A DNA stretch of 64,000 nucleotides from Apricaphanius iberus (taxonomy: Eukaryota; Chordata; Actinopteri; Cyprinodontiformes; Aphaniidae), in assembly GCA_028564705.1 (NCBI GenBank), contig JAPXFQ010002128.1:558001-622000 (forward strand). Direction: 5' to 3'. Position numbers and translations under genes: made by a program. Shown piece by piece: positions 33,147 to 45,470 of this stretch (its first letter is position 1; each line of letters begins with the position of its first letter). The notes under the pieces were generated by a model that worked only from the letters and a program-made list of their open reading frames with translations, ran no database searches and was not told where the DNA came from.

Positions 33147-35384
33147 GTGTACAGGGAAATTACAGTTTTTTTAACAATCAATCAAATGTTGTGTACACTG
33201 ATTTAAGTTTTTTTTATCAAAAGTTTCTAGGTTTATCAGGGATTTAAAGGTTTCTTTACACATTAGAACTCAAAATTCTAATGTTAACTTGAAAAGTAGA
33301 GTTTTGCAACTACCTTAATAGAATCTCCATGATAGGACAAAAAAAAAGATTTGAACCTGCTGTTGGTTTCTTCTCAGAATTTAGAGTTTGTTTCCATATT
33401 TGGAGCAACCACAGACATATGATAGAAAAATCTCTCTACAATAGCTGTAATCTTTTTTGTGGTTTTTGTTTTCTTCCTCTCATGGTTTGATTCCTAGAAC
33501 TGAGTTACCCCAGGACCTGGAAGCTTCGGGGGAAGGAGTCGTCATAAGGGCCTTACCAGCCAATCAGAGGAGGACTTCCAAAAACTGGTTAACATGTTAA
33601 ACAAGATAACCAGTAAATCCAAATTCTTTGGACAAAAAAAAAATAAATAAAATTGAACAAACTATTGCTGTCCTAAAGGGGTTTACAAATCAAGGTTTCA
33701 AACTTGTATCCGTTGTGTTGAATTAAATGACTGTTCACATTCAGCTAAAATATCCATCTAAAATTGAAGGTTTATCATGCATTATTGCAAAAGTCTGATT
33801 TTATAAATAAACAAAATGAGATGCCTCTTATCAAGATATACTTTTACACATTGCCTGCCGTTTAGTGTGACTCAGGGTGTTTGATTCCTATATTTAAATA
33901 TTGTTTAAAATGAAAACTTAGGGTTAATAAAATAATTCTTATTGATAGATTCAGGATGCCATTGGTGTTTTATAAAAAGTTGTCGTGAGTAAATTTGGGA
34001 AACATTTCCAAAGAAGTCCTTAAGGGCAAATGGTGAGATCTATGTGCTCGTGTTTGCCGCAGTTTATCTCATAAATAACCTCATAAAATAAACCGCAATG
34101 CACATATTCTACACTATCATAATCAGGGATTAAACTAAAGGAAAAAAAGTGTACCACAAAAACCCTTGAAACATGCATTTCTTAGAAATTGAAGAGGGTG
34201 TCTTAGTTTTTACTACTCAATCAAATGCTTGACCTCAGGAGTAAAATAGGACCCCTAATGGTATATTTTCTTCCCACTTTGTAAACCAATGATTGTGACA
34301 TTGCTTCAGAGGTAACAAAAATTCTTACTCAATAACTTATGTTTCTTCAAATATTCTTTAATTATTAATATACCTAGTTTAATCAGTTTTGGACTGACCC
34401 ATTGGGACAGAAAATGAAGTGCAGCAATCACTGCTAGCTTTTTTTAAGTGCTTATTTGCTGTTTGTATGGCAGTCAGTGCTTGATCAACCTTTTTTTAGG
34501 GTTGTAGTAATTTCTGCAATCCAAAAGAAGGCAAACTCAGCAAAATGAATCATGTCCATGAACATAAAAAAGTCTATTTTAAGACGGAGTACTGGAACAG
34601 CACTACAATTTGTGCTGTTTAGAGGCCAAATCTGGCATCTTACCTATTCAGGAATTTAACTGTGACAATCCCAAAGGAAATAAACATGTTAAAGTTAAGC
34701 GCCATGTCCTTTATATGTAAGTTTGCACAAATTAGCATCTATTTTGTCTCTGGTTCTAAGATATAGTCAGAGAGGAATGTGCCCTAACCATGTCTCTTAC
34801 AATGTTTCAACTTTAAAAATCCTCTTTCTCTCTGCTCCTCCTGTGGCAAACAGCACATTAATTTGAGTGACAGCTCCAATCATTCCACTCTGCTTAGCAA
34901 GTTCAAAATATGAGTGACACTCAGCTCATTCGTGGGGGGGTGGGGGTGGGGGGGGTGTCTGGAAGTCAAGGAATGGGGCAAGAAATTAGGAAGCAACATC
35001 TACGAAGCATGACAACCCCCACATCCCGCTCTCTGCTGTCTCTTCTGCCATCTTAAGCCCCCTACCCATTCCCGCGTGCACTCCTTCATCTCCTTTCCTC
35101 CATCATCCTTCCATTCTTGTCATTCCATTTTCTCTACAAAATCCGTTCTGATAGCAAACCACCATGGCCTGCCAAATGATGCCTAATCCCTCACAGTTTT
35201 ATCGCTAAACCCTCTTCTCCTTATTTTGTCTCGCAGCATGTAAAGTACAGCCAGCCGCCGTGTTTGCTGATACAATCTGCCAGCCAACACAAGCCGCGGC
35301 AGATCAAACAAAAGAATGAAGGAAACTCCCCACACTGCCATAGATTATGCATGATATGTCGTCAGATTCTTTTCTTCTGAGGGC
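33147..35384. other. Intergenic AT-rich DNA; possible conserved block at right
   Basis: No gene recognised. A guanine-rich run lies at 34933-34956. Bases 35205-35360 form a moderate-GC, non-repetitive patch (CAGCATGTAAAGTACAGCCA, CCGCGGCAGATCAAACAAA, GATTATGCATGATATG) that looks like candidate regulatory DNA. Confidence 0.4.
34933..34956 (+). other. Potential G-quadruplex run
   Basis: Three to four G-runs of at least three bases separated by single T residues, adequate for an intramolecular G-quadruplex. No gene context. Confidence 0.5.
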
Positions 35385-35524
35385 AAGGCAAGACAATTTT
35401 GTTTGTATAGCACACTTTTAACAAGGCGCTTCAAGGTTTTTACATGTTGGTGGTGGTGAAACAAACAACGCATATGATTAAAAACAGAAATTTAGGAAAA
35501 GCAAAAAAAGAAAATTTATATATT

Positions 35525-35564
<40 letters not shown>

Positions 35565-36490
35565 TATTTATATCTATATATATATATATAAATATATATA
35601 TATACATGGGAAGCATATAGTGTAAAAACAGCAATAAAGAATCTAGTGGAACACACACAATTATTTTAGTACATTACTCAAAGGCAGCTCTAAACAGGTT
35701 TTAATCTTTGATTTATAAATATTTAGCAGCTTTGCCGTCGTCTGAAAGTTTGTTCCAGATTTGTGGTGCATAGAAAGTGAAAGCTGCTTCTTCATGTTGG
35801 GTTGTAATTTTAGGGATAATTAGTAAACGAGAGGTGGAGGACCTGAGTGGTCTGCTGGGTTGGTATACTGTTGATATCTTCAACATACTTTGGTGTGAAA
35901 CCGTTTAGTAAATTATAAACTAGTAGGAGTATTTTAAAGTCCATTCTCTGAGCTACATGTAAGGACTCTAGAACTGGGGTGATGTGCTCTATTTTCCTGG
36001 TCCTAGTGAGGATACAAGCAGCAGTGTTCAGGATCAGCTGCAGCTGCCTGATTGACTTTTTAGGCAGACCTGTGAGGATCCTGTTGCAGTAATCAATCCG
36101 ACAAAAGATGAAAACGGATGATTTTTCAAGGTCCTTTTGCGACATTAGTCCTTTAAACCTAGAAATGGTCTTCGGGTGATAGAAGGCCGACCTAGTTATT
36201 GTCTTTATGTGACCCTGGAGGTTCCGGTCAGAGTCTATTATTACACCTAGATTACACGCCTGATCATTAGTTTCTAGTTGTATCAACTGAAGCCGTTTAC
36301 TGACTCTTAAACGTTCCTGTTTAGATCCAAAGATAGTTACTTTTATTTTGTTTCTATTTATCTGGAGAAAGTTATGGGACACCCAGCTATTGATTTGCTC
36401 AATGCATTTACTTCATGCTTGGATCGTACATTGTCACCTAGTGACATTGTAATATAAACCCGAGTATAATTTTCAAAGTTATGGTATGAA
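35385..36490 (-). mobile_element. CR1/L2-type LINE, antisense copy 3
   Basis: The minus strand holds the 3' tail (reverse of GCAAGGCAAGACAATTTTG at the left end) and C-terminal ORF2. The frame 36382-35810 (190 aa) reads TIFGSKQERLRVSKRLQLIQ, ETNDQACNLGVIIDSDRNLQ, FCRIDYCNRILTGLPKKSIR and ARTRKIEHITPVLESLH-like motifs, ending near NGFTPKYVEDINS. A (TA)n tract (35514-35606) lies in the 3' UTR. It is truncated before the catalytic box. It lacks the SINE present in copy 1 and so shows the unoccupied site. Confidence 0.85.
35514..35606. repeat. (TA)n tract with inverted structure
   Basis: About 90 bases of almost pure TA/ATA with a central TAGATATTTATATCTA palindrome; likely cruciform-prone and length-variable. 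Confidence 0.9.
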
Positions 36491-36667
36491 GTTATAGTTA
36501 AGAAGACAGGAAGCATATTTGTTTATGATTCTGGGAAAAATAACTGATTAACATTTTCACAAATATTATCTTAACACCAAATCATTCAGTATTTTATTGC
36601 GATTTGACATGAAGAAAGAAGCCTTAGTGGATACAGCTCTTCTGTCTGCAGAGTTCTGAACAGCAAC

Positions 36668-36722
36668 AATTCTTCTTCTTCTTCTTCTTCTTCTTCTTCT
36701 TCTTCTTCTTCTTCTTCTTCTT
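36668..36722. repeat. (TTC)n microsatellite
   Basis: About eighteen TTC units. The glutamate-run open frame on the other strand is a by-product. Confidence 0.9.
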
Positions 36723-38541
36723 GTGTTTGATGGTGGTTGGGAATCAACTTTGGGTCCATTACTGCCACCTACTGGTAAGGAGATTCACTCTCAGAAACTC
36801 CAAAAATGGGCAAGGAGGTGGAGCTGAGAGTGCCGTTGTGAGGCTGGGGGCGGAGGGTTGATGCTCCGAGCTGACACAGCTACGAGCTAGTCAGAAGCTA
36901 GTCGGGAGCTAACTGAAGCTAACGTAGGCTGCAGCCGGTTTCAGCCCGAAGACCACGGTATAGAGACTTTTGCCCCGTTTTTCCACTAGGGTTGCTTGAG
37001 ACCCAGAAACATCTCAAGTAGAGAAAACATATCGATATAACAACACCCAAATGGGTCGGGTCACTACGGCCTAAAATGGTTGTATTTTCATTACCGTCAG
37101 TGGAGGGTGAGGACATTGGCGGGCTTAGCTTAACAACACATCCAGCAAAAAGCAGTCACAAAGTCATCATGACATCACAGATCCTCACAAAAGTTAAAAG
37201 ACTTATGACTCACCTCACATCTCAGACATCCATTAGTTCATGCCTCCAGCTGCTGAACTGTGTTCCTCACGCCAGTACTGATCTAACCAGCGATCATCCA
37301 GTCTGTCTAGAGTCCAACTCTGTAGTCTCCCAGCCTGATCTAGCCATCTCCTGCTCTCTGGCTTGCTTCGGTTCTCGGTCCTGCAGACTTTGGTGCTCTG
37401 CTGCTACCCAACCGGTCGCCTGCTCCAAAGAAAGACATACAAGCTCAGATCAGAGCTCCATTCCCCTTGTCTACGTGACAGAAATCAATCCCCCCTACCC
37501 CACTGCTGGTGAAGCATCAGCCCCTAGAAAGCCACCCCTAAACAGACACTTCTTGGGACAGTCTGTTACTGTAATCAATACCACAGCAAGCCATCTTTAT
37601 CCAATAAGTGCACGATTAACATCCAAAACCGAATAAAAACTACAGAGGCAACTGATAATGGAGATCAAAAACATGAAATGGCTAAAGTCTTTACGTTAGT
37701 CCCAGGCTGTGAAGGACTTCTTAAAGCGAGCAGAGGGGGACAGCAGACTATGGTGCAAGCTATTAGCTACAGTTAGCCACCAGAGTAAGCCTAGACCATA
37801 CTTGCCAACCCTCCCGATTTTCCTGGGAGACTTTTGAATTTCAGCGCCCCTCCTGAAAAATTTCTCCGGGCCACCATTCTCCAGAATTTCTCCCGATATT
37901 TGACGATGTCGCATATCATGTACACTCCCTGTTTCTTATGTCTGAGGTATCGATAATAAAAACATGTTACATTTTAAATATGTGAACAGTTTCTTCATTC
38001 TGGACGTGAAAATCCATCACGTTTGGCGAAATTAGCTGTTTTGAATCAAAAATAGGTCACCCACGTCATTCTTATGTCTATGAGGAAAACAATCGGCTGT
38101 AATAGTGACGCACGCCGGCACAGCAGCAAGCCGAAAGTTTTTAAAAGGGTTTACTTAACCATGTTACTTAACAGTAACTTAAAGCAGTTGAGTGGAACCA
38201 CTTGACATAACATTTTTAAGTAAATCTAAGGTTTGACTTTTTTGAGTGTAAGAGTACTTTTAAAGAAAGTGAAAACTTGATAACAGGACATGGAAGATGT
38301 ACGGTCACTGGGAACATAATCTGAATCGCTGCTCCAAATCCAGCAGGGTGTTGCAGCTGAGCAGGATACCTGACCAGGTGTAGTTTCTATGGAGAGAAAA
38401 ACATGAAGAAAAAAAGGTTATCAAAATGAAAGCAAAAAATACAATTAACGAGTAGTAGAAGAGAAAATAGGAGTGACGAAAACTGGTCAGTCTGTCCACC
38501 AACACACATGTAAGATGTAAGTACGTAAGGGGGGGGGTAGA
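36723..38541. other. Intergenic DNA with an unexplained open frame and a MITE-like piece
   Basis: Holds the 186-codon frame at 37076-37636 (separate entry). At about 37794-37925 the sequence ACTTGCCAACCCTCCCGATT, CCTGGGAGACTTTTGAATTT and TTTCTCCCGATATTT looks like one end of a known fish DNA-transposon type. Confidence 0.4.
37076..37636 (+). other. Unrecognised 186-codon open frame
   Basis: Starts MVVFSLPSVEGED and ends ARLTSKTE. Ser-, Pro- and Cys-containing, with no domain I recognise, no signal peptide and no coiled coil. It lies between a TTC microsatellite and a transposon-like piece in slightly GC-richer DNA. It could be chance, or a remnant of a mobile-element 5' region. I do not assign a function. 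Confidence 0.2.
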
Positions 38542-38545
38542 TTAA

Positions 38546-39282
38546 AGAGGAAGTACAGAAACTCACCCAGACAAGTTTGGAGCCACTTGGAGTCATTTGG
38601 GAGAAGTGTATATAAAGGGCAACCAGTGTTCAGCCTCTGACTAAAGGCATTATCTGCCTCAAAACAACTTTTAGTTATAAATTGCTAGTGTAATTTCCCT
38701 GTGAGTTGGGAGCATCTCAGAGGTGCTGCATTGTTGTCATCCAAGGTTTTTACAAGTTTTTCAACTGATTTAAACGACTATCCAGCGATTTCCATAACGT
38801 CACAAGCGTCCGCTATAACAGCTTTAGTCTTTGCAGGTTGAGGAAAGGGAGCCTGTGGAAGCTAAACTTAGTACACTTGGTCATTTTGTTTGTGCAATTC
38901 GAAAAAACCCAAACGTGAACCATGTTGAGGTTTGCAGTAGCAAGTCCTGTCTAACCAACCCAAAGAGCATAGAGTTAAAGTCCTGCTCAGACTACAACTG
39001 GGATGCCACTTGGCAGTGTATAAGTGTAGTTGGATTAAAAGCCTGTAAAACATCCCACAAGGCAACAACACAGTACTTCCAAGATGCTCCGAACTCACAG
39101 GGGAATAGTGCCCGTGATTAAAAACCAAATTTAGTTAAATGAGGATTTAGAGGCTGCATATCTGTTGCCCCATTAACTCCCATTATATGAAAATATGCTG
39201 ATCGCAAATGGAACATATCCCAAAGTAAATGACTGTAATGCATGCTAAAAACAAGGTCCAGGTTGCAAAAAACGGTACTTCC
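38546..39282. mobile_element. TTAA-flanked MITE, copy A
   Basis: Flanked by TTAA on both sides (38542-38545, 39283-39286), with ends AGAGGAAGTACAG and ...AACGGTACTTCC. Shares CTCACCCAGACAAGTTTGGA, GCCAC...GGAGTC-TTTGGGAGA and AAGGTCCAGGTTGCAAAAAA with copy B at 58473-58890. The core (about 38620-39080) is longer than in copy B and includes GCAGTAGCAAGTCCTGTCTAAC, similar to copy B's inner right part in reverse sense (AGACAGAACTTGCTACTGC). TTAA duplication suggests piggyBac or Kolobok type. The left terminus lost about 45 bp relative to copy B. Confidence 0.7.
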
Positions 39283-39286
39283 TTAA

Positions 39287-40480
39287 AGGATGAACTGACT
39301 ATAATTAAAAAAAATGTTGAATATGTTTAAAAATTCCAGGAGCAATTATATTGCACAATGAAATATATTCCCTTCTATCTTCTTTACATGGAAAATAAAT
39401 AAACCTAAATAAAAAAAACTGAATGACCAAAAGTAGCCTAAGTTTCAAATGTACCACAACAGAATAATGTCTGTCAAGCTGTTAGATCTCCTTCCACAAG
39501 TCATCAGCATTTTTTATTTGCATGTTAAGATTATTACGCGTCAACACAAAACACGCAGTGACTTGTTTATGATGGTGATAAATTGTCTTCGCTGACACCA
39601 TAAATAGGAGAGTGGCTATTGTCAAAACTGTCAAGCAGCCACAAACAGGCACTGATAGTCATGACAACGTCAGAACTGACCCCATAATTTACCTGCTACA
39701 AGTCAATTTTTCCTCATAAAAACAACAAAGCTGTCTTCCAGCATACCTACATAATCACTGATCATGAGCAGTAGTAATTTATTCAGTGTCACGTCAACTA
39801 GGCAGACAGACCAGATTTGCAGGCACATCACAGAAAAGCAGCGTCTTAAAACGATGTGGGTAAAAAGAAAGAGGTGGCGGGGTAATAATTGCCAGGAATT
39901 AACCAGATGATTTACTCCCATTAGTTCTGCTTCCAACAGGTCGGCCCAGGTAATGACTTTGATCTGTCTTGAGAGGAAGCAACTGTGAGAATAAAGATGG
40001 AAAGCAGGCTTTATTTTTCTTCTAAAAAAAAACCATGTAGCAAATGTTGTACACATTTTCTACGAATAAATAGATGGCTCCTTAATGGGCTTTCTTCAGT
40101 CAAATGGGGAGCGATCCTAGGAGGTCAAACAACTACACAGGTCCTTCTCCCTCATTGTCAAAATAGTAGTTTCTCCTCTGCCTTCTCACTTTTGCATTTG
40201 AAGGTTATTCTTAAGTGTTAATCTGTTATGTTCTCAAACTTTGTTTTCCTTCTCTATTTTGGCATTTTACCCTGCTATTTTGCCCCCTTTGCAGCTGCTA
40301 ATTACCTCCGATGCTCTCTCCCACCTGCATCTCATTATTTTAATTAAGTTTTCCTCTGTCATCTCTCACTTTTCCTCATTATTTAAGATGCTAATTTTCT
40401 GTCATAACTCACTGGATTCTTTGCCTTTGCATTTGTCTTTACGATCATCATTATTTCCTTCCCTGTACCTTCCTGAGCCA
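39287..40480. other. Intergenic DNA with a candidate conserved block
   Basis: Bases 39470-39700 look unlike the neighbourhood: TTTTTTATTTGCATGTTAAG (octamer-like TTTGCAT), ATTATTACGCGTCAACACAA, GACTTGTTTATGATGGTGAT, GTCAAAACTGTCAAGC. Candidate enhancer-like element. No gene. Confidence 0.4.
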
Positions 40481-40692
40481 TACAGTGGTACAAAAAAGTA
40501 TTCAGTCAGCCACCGACTGTGTAAGTTCTCCCATTTAAAAAGATGACAGAGTTATTTTCATCATAGGTATACCTCTACCTCAACTATGACAGACAAAATT
40601 AGAAAAACTAATCAAGAAAATCACATGGTCTTATTTAAAAAAAAGCATTTGCATATTATGGTGGAAAAAAAGTATTTGGTCACCTACAAGCT

Positions 40693-41185
40693 GCAGAGAC
40701 AGACTGCTGCATCAAAGATGCACGAAGAAGCATTTCCGCAGGTCCTTCCTCCGCTGTCAGACTTTACAACAACAAACATAGATGTTTACACCAGCGCTGT
40801 AATTTGCACTAATCAACCGAACAACACAACTACTGCTATAACTTGCATATTATTTTTCTCATATTATATATTTTAAACTTATTGAAGTTAGATATTTATT
40901 TTTAATGCAGAGGCACAATGCACAATCTTTACATTTTTCTACATATTTTTAATTATTTAAACATCTTTCAGTATCCTGTTCTGTTGAACATTACAACCTG
41001 GGTATGTGTCTTTACCTGTACTTAAATCTTAACAACTGCACAGTACTCTGTTTTTGTAACTATGTCCACGATGTAAAAAAAAAATTATGTAAAAATAGTG
41101 TGTTTCTGTTCTGTGTTCTGTTGCTGTTACAACCAAATTTCCCATTGTGGGACAATTAAGAGATTATTCAATTATATTCTATTCC
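40693..41185 (+). mobile_element. LINE 3' fragment inserted in the Tc1 element
   Basis: Between GGTCACCTACAA and CAATCAAGATTTCTGGC of the Tc1 element lies a 3' tail of a non-LTR element: GCAGGTCCTTCCTCC, CTGTCAGACTTTACAACAAC, GTAATTTGCACTAATC, then a tail with CCCATTGTGGGACAATTAAG and ATTCAATTATATTCTATTC. This resembles Rex1/Babar-type 3' ends. No reverse transcriptase code remains, so it was 5'-truncated on insertion. Confidence 0.6.
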
Positions 41186-41346
41186 AAACAATCAAGATTT
41201 CTGGCTCCCACAGACCTGTAACTTCATCTGTAAGAGGCTCTTCTGTCCTCTACTCGTTACCTATATTAATGGCACCTGTTTGAACTACTTAACAGTATAA
41301 AAGACACCTGTCCACAACATCAAACAGTCACACTCCAAACTCAACT

Positions 41347-41690
41347 ATGGCCAAGACCAAAGAGCTGGCAAAGGACACCAGAAACAAAATTGTAGGCCTA
41401 CACCAGGCTGGGATGACTGAATCTGCAATAGATAAGCAGATTGGTGTGCAAAACAGTGGTGAGACCAAAATGATCAGAAGAACGGTGAGGAAAAAATCCC
41501 AGTACCACACGGAGGGACCTAGTGAATGACCTGCAGAAAGCTGGGACCAATGTAAAAAAAGCATCATTAACACACCACACCGCATGGGACTCAAATCTTG
41601 CAGTGCCAAACGTGTCCACCTGCTTAAACCAGTACATTTTCAGCCCCGTCTGAAGTTTGCTAGAGAGCAATTCAAAATACCAGGAAGAGT
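41347..41690 (+). pseudogene. Tc1 transposase remnant
   Basis: An ATG opens MAKTKELAKDTRNKIVGLHQ, then AGMTESAIDKQIGV, the paired-like helix-turn-helix start of Tc1 transposases. A deletion follows, and KMIRRTVRKKSQYHT belongs to the second DNA-binding helix region. The frame stops at 41527. A shifted frame continues with CLKPVHFQPRLKFARE-like sequence. The DDE catalytic domain is absent. Confidence 0.8.
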
Positions 41691-41902
41691 GGGTGAAAAC
41701 CTTGTCAAGACTTAAGCCCAGTCCACACAGAACTGAGATTTTTCCCAATGCTTTGGCCTGTCATACACACAAAAATAAGCCTAAATGTATTCTTTCTAAA
41801 ATAAAATAAAAATGCGCATTGACAACAATTACAGGCTTTGTTCGTCTGTTTAAGAAGGAGGACTTGCACAAATGGTGGCTGACTAAATAGTTTTTTGCGT
41901 CA

Positions 41903-44900
41903 ATATATATGTAATCTTGTTCTTATTAATTCATTCGGTCTAACTTACCTGTCTGCGTTTGAATCCTCATTCCACTACACCGAAAGCAGTACTTGCTCTT
42001 TCTAAACAAACATGGATGAATGACTCAGACATGGGAGAGTTAACAAAGAAAACAAAAAAGATTTTTAGTTCCCTGATGAAAGAAGAGATTTTGAAGATCA
42101 GTTTGGTGCCAAAGTTTGGACGTACTAGACAATATTTTGCACCAAGCAGGCATAACCGTCAGTATGTTTACATGCACATCTTAACTGAATTAGGGCAATC
42201 ATCAAACTAATACCATAACCAGAATGGGAGCCAGTTTACATGTCAGTCATAAAAGTGAAATATTGAATAAAGTATTCTTCTGCTTGGCCTGAAACACAAT
42301 TGGTAAACAAATGCTGCTAGCAGTTAAGCAGGTTGAGTAAAAGCAGGATATGAACAATGAGTGGAGAAATGGGCAGCAACAACGCTGCAGCACAGTGCAT
42401 TTCATAAGTATTGTACAGTTCGATTGTGTTACGCTTGTTGCAACCATCGTGGTGGTGTTGTACTGGTGTTGTTTCCCACCTTTGCAATCACATCTCTTCC
42501 AGTAGGGAGCACCAAGAATGGCTTGATTTAGCTGGGATGCCGGTTTACAAGCAGATACATTTTCTTTTTAACCACATTATCTGGGTGCTTTAGCTCAATT
42601 GGTAGTTGGCCAGTTTTATGGTGTGTATATACATTCCAAAAGTCCAAATTCAGTTGCACTAAGGTAGTAATTCTGTTTTCTAAGTGGATACATATATATA
42701 TATAGCAGCAAACGAATTGACTTTCGCCACAAAACTGATATTACCAGGGGGATAAATTGGCAAGTGTAAAAGTTTGAACAATTCAAGAGCAAGACTGTGA
42801 TGGCTAGATGAATGCATAAGACCATCTCCAAAACTAAAGCTCTTGTGTTATGTTCTCAGTCTGATTTGGTCAGTGTGCATGCTCCCTGTCACAAAGCAGT
42901 ATTTGAAGTGTTGAATCAGTCTGCTAGTTCTCAAAATCTCAGTAAAACCATGCATGTTTCGATTTACTGCCCAAAGAAGTCGGACCCATGGAGGCAAAAC
43001 TTCATACTTTCTAGAATTTAACGTACCTCCTTCTAACATCTTAATTCCAGATACTATAGCCTATGAGTCGGCACCCATAGCCACACATTGGCCACACTAG
43101 CCACGTACCCACAAAGCTGGGGTTCTGATTGGTGTGGCCTGCTTTTAGCAGAGCGCGAGGGTCCATAATCGTTAAGATTGCTAAATGCTTTATTCAAGAT
43201 GGAGATTGGCTTTAAAACAGTTTAAACACAGAAAACTTATCTTGTTAGTCATTTTTGAAACTGCATTTTTAGAATGCCAAAATGCTAAAATTAGATGGAT
43301 CACTGCCATTGCCAATTCAAAAATAAATAAATAAAAATAAAAAAAGAATTAATTCTCCAAAGGTTATTGATTTCTAATCCAGCAAATTTTTTCATTAAAC
43401 ATTAATTCCTCCAAAAAATACTTTGTCTTCCCTCTTGACTGCATTGTTAATAGGTTGTTTAGACAAAAACCAAAATGTGCTAATTTAGTCTTAAAATAAT
43501 CACAATTAGTTTAAAATAACTTCCAAAACACTTCAATAAAAGCCTTGGTCTTTAAGCATACATATTCTTACTGAACTATGACACAACAATCCATTTAATT
43601 ATTATTAATTGTGGTTTCTACTTCTTTGCATATATTTGACCATTTAAAGTGTTTTACTTTTTGGTAAAGTTAGTTTGGTATAGTTAGTTGTATATTCATT
43701 CTTCTTTTACTTAGTGTTTTTGACTTTGTTAATAAATTCTTGTATTTTGAAAAGTCAATGTTTATTACGATTCTTCATTCCTTCATCATTGTTTAATTAT
43801 CTCATCCAGGCAGATAATCAGAAGCAGAAACAATCGTCATACAACTAAATAGTAGTTGTGGTGATTCAAGCTCAATGTTTTCTTTTCATTTTTTATCAAG
43901 TACATATTTTAGTTTGTACTGAAAAATGCAGTGCTATTTTTTGACAAGCCCAATATCATTTTGTCCTTGATTGTCTGTACAGTAACTGCAATATTGATAC
44001 ATTTTTTTCATGTTTTGAAATAGAATATATGTAGAATAATAGAATGTGCAGTGTTCCCAATGAATGGAAATAAAATGTATTAGAGGCATTCTGTGCTTTA
44101 TCACCTTTTACCACTGCTATAATTTTGTACTAACCTGTATACACATCTAACAACTCTAACTGGATTTTTAAATCAATTAGATGTTTTATTTTTGTGTCTA
44201 TAGTAAATAGCCTTATAGCTGTTAAGCAGTTAAAACCTTTATGAGAAGCAAATAAAGTCTTTCAGCTCTGCCTGTGTAACACTGCATGTTTTACCTCAAA
44301 CACTATTATATGTGATTTTCAGTGATTTCTAGGCAGATACTGATGTTTGTTTTTCTTGCTGAATAAAATTGGTCAACTGCATTTGTCACCCTACCCACAT
44401 GTAGGTTTTTTTTATCAGTTAATATGTTTCTGTAATATAGTTTAAGGACTGGGTTTTCTACAACATGGTTTCTCTGGATAAACTGGGTAAAGGACATGGT
44501 AAGAAAGAGAAATCTAGAAATGTACAGCACTGTCCGGTTTACTTGGAAGTTAAGGTTTAGCTGGCTGGAGGAGAATTGTGGTTCTAGGTTGTTCATGTTT
44601 GCAGGTTGAGAATCCAAAGGTGGAAAGACTGTTGGCACAGAGGGTGTGTTGAAAAAGAAAAAAGAAAACAAAACCACAGCAGACTTCAAAACCTTATTTT
44701 AATACCATGTGATTTACCAGCATTTAGGATTTATGTTGTTTTACAAATGGCAAAAACTGATCAGATGAAGCAAAGGATACAAATCCAACTTTAAGACTAT
44801 AAATGATTGATGAATAAGGTAGTATTATTATAATTATATGGCATCCTGTTGATGCATTTGAGTTGGATTAAATATCTTAGACAATGATTTGATTCTAATA

Positions 44901-45470
44901 AAGGATTGGCTTACAATGATTACTTAATACAATGCATTAAGCTGAAAAAACAACTTTCAGAGAGTTTCATGGCCCAGAATGGAGGCCAGCCTGCATGGGA
45001 TTACATGACAGAGTAGAGTGACTTCACAGTAAGACAGGAGGAACATTAGTCATGAGCCTTTGTACCAGCCTGATAAGTGGTTCATTGCTTAGCAAACATA
45101 AATATTTCAACTTTCAGCACTGCTGCCAGATCGTACCATATCCGCATTAGCAAAGCTTAACATCATGAAGCATGTGAATAGACTAAATAAAATAGCATTA
45201 GCAATGGCAAGAAGTCCGTTGAAAGTGAATTCCCCCCAAAAAAAGACTTTCTCAGTGACTTTACAAGAATGAAGACCAGTCTATTGGCATTTAGTCAAGA
45301 ATAAATTCCAGCACCAAGTTTTTTCCACTATATTTTACCAAAACTTTTGCTCAAACATGTGTTTACATTAGCCATTTACCTTATTTTTCTGCAGATAAAG
45401 ATAAAAGATCAAATACCATTTGTTTTGTTGTTGATGATGAGGACCCAACAAAAAATGGAAAAGAGGCAGA
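41903..45470. other. Intergenic AT-rich DNA
   Basis: No gene or clear repeat beyond short TA runs (42689-42705). Near 42590 the phrase TTTAGCTCAATTGGTAG resembles a tRNA A box, but no B box follows. Confidence 0.4.

Larger units (their letters stand above)
40483..41902 (+). mobile_element. Tc1-like transposon, degraded, interrupted
   Basis: Left end CAGTGGTACAAAAAAGTATT and TCAGTCAGCCACC, right end GGTGGCTGACTAAATAG and TTTTTTGCG, are matching inverted termini of a well-known fish Tc1 family that inserts at TA (TA at 40481-40482). The transposase start is at 41347 (separate entry). The catalytic part is deleted: sequence jumps from the DNA-binding region near 41660 to the C-terminal GTGGGTGAAAACCTTGT. 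A LINE tail (40693-41185) sits inside the left UTR. Confidence 0.85.

Noticed and set aside
36586..36768. Poly-glutamate open frame
   Set aside because: Comes from the (TTC)n microsatellite read on the minus strand.
42588..42612. tRNA-like phrase TTTAGCTCAATTGGTAG
   Set aside because: Only an A-box resemblance; no B box at the proper distance.
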